Origin: Bacteroidia bacterium
GTDB lineage: Bacteria > Bacteroidota > Bacteroidia > B-17B0 > Aurantibacillaceae
DNA length: 36,053 bases
Reading direction: 5' to 3'
NCBI GenBank assembly: GCA_014378485.1
Contig: JACMNO010000116.1
Span: forward strand, 1-36,053
Below are positions 8,790 through 16,400 of this stretch, piece after piece (the stretch's first letter is position 1; every line of letters starts with the position of its first letter). The position numbers and the translations under genes are program-made. The notes under the pieces were generated by a model, which saw only the letters and a list, made by a program, of their open reading frames with translations, was not told the origin of the DNA and made no database searches.

Positions 8790-8874
8790 GCCCTTAAGGA
8801 TGGCACGGGAAATCCTTTACCTGCCTCTTCCAAAGATTGAAACGAGCCCGATACAAAGCAGGAACCGCCAAAAT
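8790..8874 (+). other. Degenerate copy of a GC-rich structured intergenic element
   Basis: This segment aligns by eye with the element at 30327-30413. It starts with a hairpin AAGGAT (8796-8801)/ATCCTT (8812-8817), followed by AAAGATTGAAACG, AGCCCG, and GCAGGAACCGCCAAAAT. The better copy has GGATT/AATCC, GAAAGCCCG and GCAGGGAACGCCCAAAAT in the same order. The closing stem seen in the better copy is not maintained here, so this is probably a decayed member. It lies in the gene-poor stretch after the LysR gene. Confidence 0.45.
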
Positions 8875-9329
8875 CGCAATATTAGTTTACGTAGTAGTGT
8901 AGAATTAGGCTTTATGATAAATATGTATTTTTGAAGAGGGTTCATTTAAAGAAATGTGCAATATGCTATTATATACGCTAAATTTAGCGTCAATTGCTGT
9001 AAACATGGCTTCGTCAGCATTATACAATGACAAAGCCTAAATTGTATAAGCCTAAAAAAGCTGGAAGAATTATTAAAGAGCAATTGTGATATATCACCTA
9101 AACAACAGAAGCATATTTTAAAACCAAGTTTCGAAAACTGAAAAGGAAATTTGGAACTGGTAAATGATTTAAAAGTGAGTGGTTTTGGCATGTAGTAAAG
9201 CCCTATTGTAGGCTCCCTCAACTAGCAAGGACGCGTATTTGTGGCCCTGGCAATCAAAATATACAGGTTTGACGGGAGGTAAAGACCTTCTGAGCTCGGA
9301 AAAGCCACCCAATCCATTAATGTAAATTA
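8875..9329. other. Gene-poor stretch without a supported feature
   Basis: Plus-strand frames read short fragments such as LEELLKSNCDISPKQQKHIL and LELVNDLKVSGFGM, interrupted by stops and frame changes. That suggests a decayed gene, but I recognise no family. A minus-strand open frame here (8946-9221) has no ribosome-site, domain or signal support. The segment just before the next promoter is locally richer in G+C, with no hairpin I can defend. Confidence 0.4.
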
Positions 9330-9360
9330 TTTGGTATTTTAAAAATAAGACTTAAATTTG
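9330..9360 (+). promoter_or_regulatory. Consensus Bacteroidota promoter for the first beta-barrel gene
   Basis: TTTG at 9330-9333 and TAAATTTG at 9353-9360 are separated by 19 bp, which is the textbook spacing for the primary sigma factor of this phylum. Transcription would start about 25 bp before the ATG at 9391. Confidence 0.75.
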
Positions 9361-9390
9361 TAAATTACGAACATTAAAATTCAAGGCCAG

Positions 9391-10083
9391 ATGAAAAATT
9401 TATTATATTTTGTATTTACTTTATTATTAATGTTCTCATTTATTGAAACTGAAGCGCAGGTCAATAAACAACCAATAAGAGATTTTTTCAATCGGGCAAA
9501 GCTGGATTTAATTAAAACACCCTGGATCGTTGGTTTAGGGGGCAATGTTATTGAAGATGATGGCGCTCCTTTTAAAATATTTGACGTAAGCAAATCCTGG
9601 AACATTCCACCTTATCCAACACGTGTTACCGTAGAAAAAACGTTGTTATATGGCTGGAGTTCAGAGTTTGCATTTACCTATAATTACATCAAATCGGGAA
9701 AAATTATCAATGGTGATGTAAGAACAACCAGTGGCAATTACCTGTGTTTTGATTTATCAGGGAAGTTTAATTTTAATCAGTTTTTTAAGGAAAAAAAATG
9801 GTTTGATGTGTATGCCCTTCATGGTTATGGCTTTACTCACAGAGATGCGACCAGGTTCCAAAATGCAGCAACGTTCAATGTTGGATTCGGTGCAGACGCA
9901 TGGGTTTATCAAAATATCATAGGAATCAATATTCAAACTCAGGCAAAATTCGGAATCTCTTCTCCTTTTATGAAAAGTGGCGCTAATTATTTGCAGCATT
10001 CATTGGGTATCGTATATAGATTTACTGCAGGAACCGGTGGATTTAAGCCCGGGGTTAGACGTGCCATTTCAACAAAAATCTAA
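9391..10083 (+). CDS. Outer-membrane beta-barrel protein, paralogue 1 of 3
   Basis: The 230-residue product has a clear signal peptide (hydrophobic residues 5-18, cleavage after ETEAQ). Alternating hydrophobic/aromatic strands then suggest an eight-stranded barrel of the OmpA N-terminal type. Hallmarks shared with the paralogue at 10943 are NVIEDDGAPF, SWNIPPYPTR, SGKIINGD, GYGFTHR, GINIQ and SGANYLQHS near the C-terminus. In flavobacterial P60/OmpA-like proteins a similar WN-P-PS/TR motif lies in the barrel half; here no OmpA domain is attached. It has its own strong promoter (9330-9360) and a hairpin after it. Function beyond an outer-membrane structural or porin-like role is unknown. Confidence 0.85.
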   Translation: MKNLLYFVFTLLLMFSFIETEAQVNKQPIRDFFNRAKLDLIKTPWIVGLGGNVIEDDGAPFKIFDVSKSWNIPPYPTRVTVEKTLLYGWSSEFAFTYNYIKSGKIINGDVRTTSGNYLCFDLSGKFNFNQFFKEKKWFDVYALHGYGFTHRDATRFQNAATFNVGFGADAWVYQNIIGINIQTQAKFGISSPFMKSGANYLQHSLGIVYRFTAGTGGFKPGVRRAISTKI

Positions 10084-10131
10084 TACTGCATAATTGAATT
10101 AAATTTGTTCTCGCAAATTTATACGAATGCC

Positions 10132-10158
10132 ATGGTTTAAACCATTTCTCATTGTTTT
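10132..10158 (+). terminator. Palindrome plus T-run after the first beta-barrel gene
   Basis: A perfect 14-nt palindrome, ATGGTTTAAACCAT (10132-10145), can fold into a 5-bp stem with a TTAA loop. A T-rich tract with eight consecutive T follows shortly after. It lies 49 bp past the stop and could end the transcript; the short stem makes it a weak terminator. Confidence 0.45.
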
Positions 10159-10216
10159 TTTTGACCATCTATAATAAGACTTTTCCCAGTCATCATTTAG
10201 CCCCACTAATGCTGAC

Positions 10217-10807
10217 AAAATTTCCATAAAGTACGATTTGCTTCATACACCCAGAGCCATTCAACCTAGCGGAAACGTAGTGGATGATGACGGAAAAACT
10301 TTCAGGGATCTATTTAAGGTTACAAGATCCTGGAATAAACCCCAACCCTTTCCTACAAAAGTAGCCATTGATAAATCTCTGAAACATGTGAGGAATATTG
10401 ACTTGGCCAGTGTTTATAAAAACTATCGAAGAGGAAAGTAATTAATGTGGCAGAAAATGTTGCGTCTCATCTTTATATGAGTTTAGATCTGCAAGGTAAA
10501 CACCATTTAAATGATACCTTTTACTTGAAAAAATGGTTGACTAATATTTGACATACGGATTTGGTTCTTAGTAGCATTTTACCATATAATCAGTTTGTCA
10601 CAACAAATCCTGTCCTTTGTTATAACATTCGTGAAGAGGTTAAAATGAATATTCAAACCCCGGCTAAATTTACCTTAAAGTCAATACTTATCAAAACTGG
10701 CGCAAATTATTTGCAGCACCTTTAGGAGTATCTATCTTATGCATTTAGTTCAATGACAGATGCCAAACCATTTAAATTTGGCGAAAAAAGTTACGGCTTT
10801 TTATAAA
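10217..10807 (+). pseudogene. Decayed beta-barrel paralogue 2 of 3
   Basis: Translated pieces match both intact neighbours in order. The first piece, from about 10217, holds GNVVDDDGKTFRDLF, then RSWNKP and PFPTKVAIDKSL, and ends YRRGK at a stop at 10439. After a one-base frame shift the next piece reads INVAENVASHLYMSLDLQGK and hits TGA near 10549. It then reads MNIQTPAKF and KTGANYLQHL before another shift and stop. The signal peptide and the strands matching GYGFTHR are missing. At least two frameshifts, one internal stop and a deletion mean no functional barrel can be made. The promoter region of the next intact copy follows directly. Confidence 0.88.
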
Positions 10808-10942
10808 GAAAAAACCATATACAGAAAGAGCGGAAAAAAGATAGTTTTGAGAACACCTGAATTATTTAACTGTGCTCTATATGATTCTTTTAACAATATA
10901 ATTCTATAAATTTTAGTAAATTCACTGTTTTTAAATCCAGAA

Positions 10943-11638
10943 ATGAAATATTTACGCATAATTTTAGTTTATCATTTATTATTTTTTGCCACAAGCGATC
11001 TTTTAGCTCAGCGATATCACTCATTATTGAAGCCTTGTAGCGAAAAACTCGGATTCAGGCATTTTATCACTAAAACCCCCTGGAGAGTTCAGCTGGCATG
11101 GAATCTAATAGAAGATGATGGAAAACCTTTCCGGGATTTATTTGACGTCCAAAAATCCTGGAATTTCCCGCCTTATCCTTCCAAACTTTCTATTGAAAAA
11201 GATTGTAAACATAATATCAATGTTGAATTGGCTGTGGCTTATAGCAATTACAAAAGTGGCAAAGTTGTTAATGGTGATTTACTTTCATCAAATGCTTCCT
11301 TTTTGTCGGTGGATTTAAACGGTAAATATATCTTTTCAAAAAATTACAGAGTTGAACCTTACCTGTTAGTTGGTTTAGGTTATACACACCGGGGAACGAT
11401 TAGATTTGGTAACGCAGTAAATGTGAATGCAGGCCTTGGTGCAACAATCTGGCTGATTGATAATCTTTTAGGACTTAACATCCAGGGTTCATCTAAGTTT
11501 GGTTTGCAGAGTGGTTTTCCATCTTCCGGATCTAATTATCTGCAGCATTCAGTTGGTGTGGTTTATAAATTCAGCGGCAGGAACATACGTGTAAGACCTG
11601 CTAAAGCTCATTTGAAACGCATTTACGATCTGAATTAA
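10943..11638 (+). CDS. Outer-membrane beta-barrel protein, paralogue 3 of 3
   Basis: The 231-residue product starts with a signal peptide (MKYLRIILVYHLLFFATS, cleavage likely after LLAQ) and shares the barrel motifs of the gene at 9391: NLIEDDGKPFRDLFDV, SWNFPPYPSK, SGKVVNGD, GLGYTHRG, GLNIQ and SGSNYLQHS. It is followed after only 31 bp by an OmpA-domain gene, so the two are probably one transcript. That suggests a two-protein version of the usual barrel plus peptidoglycan-binding arrangement. The basic tail (RVRPAKAHLKRIYDLN) lies beyond the last predicted strand. The role as an outer-membrane structural protein is inferred from fold and context. Confidence 0.87.
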   Translation: MKYLRIILVYHLLFFATSDLLAQRYHSLLKPCSEKLGFRHFITKTPWRVQLAWNLIEDDGKPFRDLFDVQKSWNFPPYPSKLSIEKDCKHNINVELAVAYSNYKSGKVVNGDLLSSNASFLSVDLNGKYIFSKNYRVEPYLLVGLGYTHRGTIRFGNAVNVNAGLGATIWLIDNLLGLNIQGSSKFGLQSGFPSSGSNYLQHSVGVVYKFSGRNIRVRPAKAHLKRIYDLN

Positions 11639-11669
11639 TACAAAAACAAGCTTAACATATAAAATCTTT

Positions 11670-12743
11670 ATGAAGTATTTATTTTTAGCCATTTCAGTGT
11701 TAGCCGTCAGTGCTACAACCTTTGCCCAGACAGTTTATTCTGATGAGCAAATCATTAAAATTTCAGATTATATTAATAAGCTTGAAAAAAACGATTCTAC
11801 AGTGAAAGCAGAATTAGCGTCCATGGATCAGTCTATAGGTTTAGAAAATCAGACAGGCGCACCACAATATGTAATTGTGTGCGGCATGATTAAAGGGGTA
11901 AAAAAGACAACCTTTCCCTTAAAAGAAGTTAACCTCCAGTTAATAAAAGAGAATGGTGAAGTGTTGGAACAAAAGACCTCAGGTAGCGGGCAATTTACGT
12001 TTGCAAATATCAACTCAACCGAAAACTATACATTAAAGTTAGCGGAGGATGTAGCGAAAACAATAACTGCGGATAAAATCATTATAGCTGATTGCAATGG
12101 AAAAACCATCAATACCATAACTAAAAACGGGAATGGCATTTACGAATATAAAGTTATTGAGGTTGACAGAAGGCAACTGAATTCTGTTTCGGATGATGGT
12201 GCGAACCCGGTAATGAAAGTTAAAGGCTTTAAAGAAAATTACAAGAAAATGCAGGAAGAAGTTGCCTCTTCGAAAACATGTAAGGAAGATTATGAAGCAT
12301 TAAAAGCAAAGTTTGCTGAGATGGAAAAAAATTATAATGCTTTAAAAGCTTCCCGGGCTAGCGCCTCATCAACAAATGTATCAGCAAACATGAATGATGA
12401 GAGTAAGGTGAGTCAATACCTTAAAAATATACATTTTCAAGCTAATGAAGCGGTGTTGGATGAAGCTGACATTGAAGCTCTGAACAAAGCAGCGGTATTA
12501 TTGAAAAAATTCGGAAAGCTGAAACTTAAAATCGTGGGCTACGCGGATAGTAACGGTGCAGATTCTCTCAACAAACAGTTATCGGCACAGCGTGCCAGTG
12601 TCGTAAAAAAGTATTTAATTTCAAAAGGAGTTAAAAGTACCCGTTTAACCGTTGAAGGATTTGGTTCTGCCGCTCCAATTGCCAGCAATGAGGATGAGCT
12701 TGGGAGAGCGCAAAACAGAAGAGTAGAGATTAAAGTGAAATAA
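11670..12743 (+). CDS. OmpA-family peptidoglycan-binding protein
   Basis: The 357-residue product has a signal peptide ending TTFAQ (about residue 20), then a short helix. A beta-sandwich segment resembling a carboxypeptidase-regulatory-like repeat follows at about residues 65-125 (PLKEVNLQLIKENGEVLEQKT, GQFTFANI). A coiled coil (about residues 185-225) leads to a C-terminal OmpA domain (about 240-357). Within that domain YLKNIHFQANEAVL, VGYADSNGADSLNKQLSAQR, VEGFGSAAPIASN and RAQNRRVEIKV are diagnostic; the conserved Asp and Arg bind diaminopimelate in peptidoglycan. It has no barrel of its own and sits 31 bp after a separate barrel gene. A tether between outer membrane and cell wall is the likely role. 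Confidence 0.93.
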   Translation: MKYLFLAISVLAVSATTFAQTVYSDEQIIKISDYINKLEKNDSTVKAELASMDQSIGLENQTGAPQYVIVCGMIKGVKKTTFPLKEVNLQLIKENGEVLEQKTSGSGQFTFANINSTENYTLKLAEDVAKTITADKIIIADCNGKTINTITKNGNGIYEYKVIEVDRRQLNSVSDDGANPVMKVKGFKENYKKMQEEVASSKTCKEDYEALKAKFAEMEKNYNALKASRASASSTNVSANMNDESKVSQYLKNIHFQANEAVLDEADIEALNKAAVLLKKFGKLKLKIVGYADSNGADSLNKQLSAQRASVVKKYLISKGVKSTRLTVEGFGSAAPIASNEDELGRAQNRRVEIKVK

Positions 12744-12834
12744 TAAAACAACTGCCTCTCCGGAGCACTTTGTTAATAGCCTCAGCGAGACTATCTTTTT
12801 GTAATATAAAATTGACTCCTGTTTAAGCTCCGTA

Positions 12835-12955
12835 TCACTTCGTTTGTAAGCCTGAGTAATGTCACTCTGAGCTGCATCCCCGACCACTGGCAGGGAGTCC
12901 AAGGACTTGTCATCCTGGCGTTTGTTCTGTCATCCTGAGCGGAGTCGAAGGATGT
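12835..12955. repeat. Repeat-family hairpin and degenerate relatives after the OmpA gene
   Basis: A full unit lies at about 12930-12954: arm ATCCT, loop GAGCGGAGTCGA, arm AGGAT. It is part of a 46-bp composite (12909-12954) with GTCATCCTGGCGTTTGTTC in front, and the same composite occurs at 16490-16535 and 16633-16677. Between 12835 and 12905 are eroded pieces such as GTCACTCTGAGC and GGGAGTCCAAGG. The units lie between two convergent genes, a usual position for such repeats. Confidence 0.8.
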
Positions 12956-13067
12956 TTCTCGTCTTGGCTACACTTCAACTCCTCACTAATGGTCAGGAAG
13001 TCTGCTGAGGGCGCCACACATCTTCGGAGGCCAATCAGTAAGCTCAGTGTAACAAAATTAAACGCAT

Positions 13068-13099
13068 AAAAAAGGCGCAGACCGTTAGTCTTCGCCTTT
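13068..13099 (-). terminator. Terminator of the wza-wzc transcript
   Basis: Read on the minus strand, AAAGGCG/CGCCTTT (13071-13077 with 13093-13099) and AGAC/GTCT (13079-13082 with 13088-13091) form a hairpin with one internal mismatch and a 5-nt loop, followed by six T. It sits 18 bp after the stop of the Wzc-like gene. Confidence 0.85.
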
Positions 13100-13117
13100 A
13101 AATAAATACTGTTTTGC

Positions 13118-15499
13118 TTATTTCTTAAAAAGAGTTTTCCAGGATGCTTTTTTCTTTTCATGCCCGTAACCATAACCGCCATAACCGTAACCATAGCCAT
13201 ACCCGTAACCATAGCCTTTTTTATTATCGGTACCGTTAATTAAAACAGCCATGTTAGGCAAACGTTTTTCCTTAAACACATTTTCCGCTACGCTCAATAA
13301 GCGTTTATCCAGGTAATTGGTACGGACCACAAAAATAAAACAATCTGCATATTTGCTTACCAATAAGGTATCGGTTACCATACCCACGGGTGCTGTATCT
13401 ACTACTATATAATCGTATTGTTCTTTAATGATAGTAAAAAATTCTTCCACGCGGCTATTCATTAATAGCTCTGCCGGGTTTGGAGGTATAGTGCCGGATG
13501 CTAAAATATCGAGGCCTTCCACGTTAGGAGCTTTAAAAACAACCTCATTTAAGTTTAATTGAGTGTTTGAAATAAAATTACTCAAGCCATCTTTATCTTT
13601 TAAATCAAGGTATTCCAATATTTTAGGAACTCGTAAATCCATGCCAACCAACAACACTTTTTTACCCGACAGGGCAATGCTGTTTGCTAAATTTAAAGCA
13701 ATAAACGATTTCCCTTCTTTACCAATGGTGGACGTAACAAAAATAGAACGTCCTTTTGTTTTGGAAGTTCCCATCATAAAATCAACATTGGTGCGTAGTA
13801 AACGGAAAGCCTCCGCCACACTGCTGTTGGAATTCTGAGTAACCACCACTTTTTTATCAGAATCTGTAAAAGGAATATCTCCCAAAAAAGGTAAACTCAA
13901 TTTATCAATATCTTTTTTACCGTGTACTTTACTGTCTAACAAATCTAAAACATACAAAATAAGGATGGGCAGGAGCAAGCCTATTAAAAATGCTGCTAAA
14001 AAAATAATTTGTTTTTTAGGAGATACTTTAACGCCGTTGCTATAGGCATGGTCAATCACTTTAGCATTGGCTACTGTAACCGCTAAAGCAATATTAGTTT
14101 CTTCGCGTTTTTGCAATAAATATAAATATAACGCTTCCTTAATTTGTTGTTGGCGTTGTATGATACGGTATTCTCGCTCATATTTAGGTACCGTGGCAAT
14201 TTTCGAATGAATATTGCTTTCCTGTTTGTTAAGTTCTTTTAACCGGATGGCTAAAGCACTTTTTAAATTGCTTAAACTCTCTTTTAAGCTTGTTCTTAAA
14301 CCGCTTAATTGCGTATCAATGTTTTGAACCACCGGATTTTGTTCGCTCGAATTTTTTAATAAGCGGTTGCGTTCCAACACTAATTTGTTGTATTCGCTGA
14401 TAGTGGTTGAAATAGAAACATCATTGATGCCTAAGTTGGAAGGAATTAAATCAGTAGCGGAATTATGTTTAATAACATAATCATACATAAAATCTGCTAT
14501 GCTAATTTGTGTATTGGTTTCTAAAAGACTTAACTCGCTGACGCTGCCACTTTCTAAAAATAATTTAGCTTCCGATTCAACATCCGTTAATTTGTGTTCA
14601 GTTTTAAAACTTTGCGCTTCGCCTTCTACTTCCGATAATTCTTTGGTAATAAAATCAATACGTTCATTAATAAAGTTTGCCGTGTTTTTGGAAACCTGAT
14701 TTTTATCCGCTACAGCATCCAGATTATGCTGTTTAATTAAATTATTAATAATGGCGGATGCCTTATCAATTAAAGGATCTTTTAAACTTAACGTAATAAC
14801 ATTGGATGTTTTATTAACCGGAGCTATTTGCAACGCAGCTCTGTAACCATCTACTACTTTGTTTAATTCAGAAACTACAATTTGATATTCCTTACCGATA
14901 TCAGAAGTATTGAAAACCGCAGTTCTGGTAATAATAACCTCTCCAATAGATGTTTTAATGGGTGTGCCAAATAATTGTTGTCCGTAGGTTTCACCCTCAG
15001 GCGAGCTTAATTCAAATTTGGAATCAGTGTGTAATTTTAAAATAAATTCCGCCGGTGTTTCTACCCAGTTCGAATCTTTGGCTAATACATGCAGGTTAAT
15101 GGGTGTTTGCGAAAACAGTTCTGTATTAAGCGGATTTTCTTTTACAAAATAACTCACGTTTAAATTCAGTTCCTTGGCAACGCGGGTCATCAGGGAACGT
15201 GATTTTAAAATTTCAATTTCGTTATCCGTATTGCTCGAACTTTTAAATAATCCTAAATCTTCAAAGGCTGATAATTCGGATAAGGCGCCCCCTTTTTTAT
15301 CATCTTTAATTAGGATGCTGGCATTTACCTCATACAAAGGTGTTTGATAGCGTAAATATAAAAATGCGCAACCAACTGCTAAAACAGTGCTTAGCACAAA
15401 CCATTTCCAATAGGCGAGGTACTTATCTAAAATATCTTTTAAGTTAGTTTCCGTTTCAGAGTTATCCTCTACAGAAAAATGATGCTGATCTAAATCCAT
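13118..15499 (-). CDS. wzc: Wzc-like polysaccharide co-polymerase and BY-type tyrosine kinase
   Basis: The 793-residue inner-membrane protein controls chain length and export of the polysaccharide. It has a Wzz-type domain from about residue 18, with a first membrane helix at about 32-50. A long periplasmic coiled coil follows (about 265-470), then a second helix after VSPKKQ (about 507-525) and a cytoplasmic P-loop kinase. Kinase motifs are Walker A STIGKEGKS, Walker A' VLLVGMDLRVPK (Gly where Asp is usual before MD) and Walker B YIVVDTAPVG. The C-terminus holds an unusual Gly-Tyr repeat (residues 762-780) with eight tyrosines, the expected autophosphorylation cluster. It lies 6 bp after the Wza-like gene. 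No cognate Wzb-type phosphatase is in the window. Confidence 0.94.
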   Translation of the reverse strand: MDLDQHHFSVEDNSETETNLKDILDKYLAYWKWFVLSTVLAVGCAFLYLRYQTPLYEVNASILIKDDKKGGALSELSAFEDLGLFKSSSNTDNEIEILKSRSLMTRVAKELNLNVSYFVKENPLNTELFSQTPINLHVLAKDSNWVETPAEFILKLHTDSKFELSSPEGETYGQQLFGTPIKTSIGEVIITRTAVFNTSDIGKEYQIVVSELNKVVDGYRAALQIAPVNKTSNVITLSLKDPLIDKASAIINNLIKQHNLDAVADKNQVSKNTANFINERIDFITKELSEVEGEAQSFKTEHKLTDVESEAKLFLESGSVSELSLLETNTQISIADFMYDYVIKHNSATDLIPSNLGINDVSISTTISEYNKLVLERNRLLKNSSEQNPVVQNIDTQLSGLRTSLKESLSNLKSALAIRLKELNKQESNIHSKIATVPKYEREYRIIQRQQQIKEALYLYLLQKREETNIALAVTVANAKVIDHAYSNGVKVSPKKQIIFLAAFLIGLLLPILILYVLDLLDSKVHGKKDIDKLSLPFLGDIPFTDSDKKVVVTQNSNSSVAEAFRLLRTNVDFMMGTSKTKGRSIFVTSTIGKEGKSFIALNLANSIALSGKKVLLVGMDLRVPKILEYLDLKDKDGLSNFISNTQLNLNEVVFKAPNVEGLDILASGTIPPNPAELLMNSRVEEFFTIIKEQYDYIVVDTAPVGMVTDTLLVSKYADCFIFVVRTNYLDKRLLSVAENVFKEKRLPNMAVLINGTDNKKGYGYGYGYGYGYGGYGYGHEKKKASWKTLFKK

Positions 15500-15505
15500 A
15501 AATAA

Positions 15506-16297
15506 TTATCGGGATAATAATACCGCTATAGTAGTGAGTAGTGAAGCAATTGAAATGATGATGCCAACATTACTGGCATTTACTACAGATGAATTTATTT
15601 TAGCACGGTTAGGTTGTACATACACCATATCGTTTTGGTTAAGGTAATACACCGGTGAGCTGAACAATTCTTTGGAAGTTAAATCCACACGTGTTTCCGT
15701 TTTTTTACCATCAACATCTCTAATCACCAGCACGTTTTTTCGTTTGGCAGTAATGTTTAAATCACCGGCTAAACCAAGTGCTTCCAGTAAAGTAATGCGT
15801 TCGTTGGGAATATTAAAGGTTCCGGGACTTCTTACTTCTCCTAACACCGTGACTTTAAAATTCAAAATGCGGATATGAACGGTTGGGTTACTGATATAGG
15901 TTTTTAATTTTTCTTTAAGCAGTTCAATGGCTGCTACTCTGTTTAAACCCGCTAACTTTAGTTTGCCAATTACCGGAAAATCAATGTTGCCTTCCGCATC
16001 AATTAAATAGCCTTGCGGACTTGGCGCGCCCTGAGAATAACCATTGTTAACTGATTGCAGAGTAGTAACAGGTAAGTTAAAAGGTTGTACAGCAACCATA
16101 TCTAACCCCATCACCGTAATGGCCAAAAAATCATCCGTGCGAAAAACAGGCGTGTAATTTTTATTAGCTTCTGCTGCTGCAATTTGTTCGGCACTGTTAA
16201 AATAAATCATTTTTTTTGGCGAGGTGCACGAACTTAAAAAAAGGATGGTTGTTATGAATCCAATGAAGGTGTTTATAGTTTTTTTTGAAATACACAT
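15506..16297 (-). CDS. wza: Wza-like polysaccharide export lipoprotein
   Basis: The 263-residue product has a lipoprotein signal with lipobox LSSC (Cys about 24), so it is likely outer-membrane anchored. The Poly_export domain follows (about 50-135, DFLAITVMG, GYLIDAEGNIDFPVIGKLKL). One SLBB domain comes next (about 140-215, VTVLGEVRSPGTFNIP, TLLEALGLAGDLN). The C-terminus ends in a hydrophobic segment (about 240-261), as in many Bacteroidota versions. It forms the outer-membrane export pore in partnership with the co-polymerase downstream, with which it is almost certainly co-transcribed. Upstream, TTAAGCGT occurs twice (16300-16307 and 16338-16345) in the likely promoter region. Confidence 0.93.
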   Translation of the reverse strand: MCISKKTINTFIGFITTILFLSSCTSPKKMIYFNSAEQIAAAEANKNYTPVFRTDDFLAITVMGLDMVAVQPFNLPVTTLQSVNNGYSQGAPSPQGYLIDAEGNIDFPVIGKLKLAGLNRVAAIELLKEKLKTYISNPTVHIRILNFKVTVLGEVRSPGTFNIPNERITLLEALGLAGDLNITAKRKNVLVIRDVDGKKTETRVDLTSKELFSSPVYYLNQNDMVYVQPNRAKINSSVVNASNVGIIISIASLLTTIAVLLSR

Positions 16298-16400
16298 AGT
16301 TAAGCGTGACTTTTTTTTGATAGGTAAACTTACGTATTTAAGCGTAATGTTTAAGGTCTTGGGATTTTTATTTTTTGGTTTTTTATGCTGTTTATCTCAT

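Noticed and set aside
8946..9221. Minus-strand 91-residue open frame
   Set aside because: Low-complexity product rich in Phe/Ser/Cys, no family and no start signal; the region looks like decayed DNA.
10238..10441. Stand-alone 67-residue gene
   Set aside because: It is the first readable fragment of the decayed beta-barrel copy and has no signal peptide or proper start codon.
12910..13212. Minus-strand open frame reading into the repeat downstream of wzc
   Set aside because: It overlaps the wzc 3' end in another frame and the terminator, and ends in translated repeat (DEKHPSTPLRMTE).
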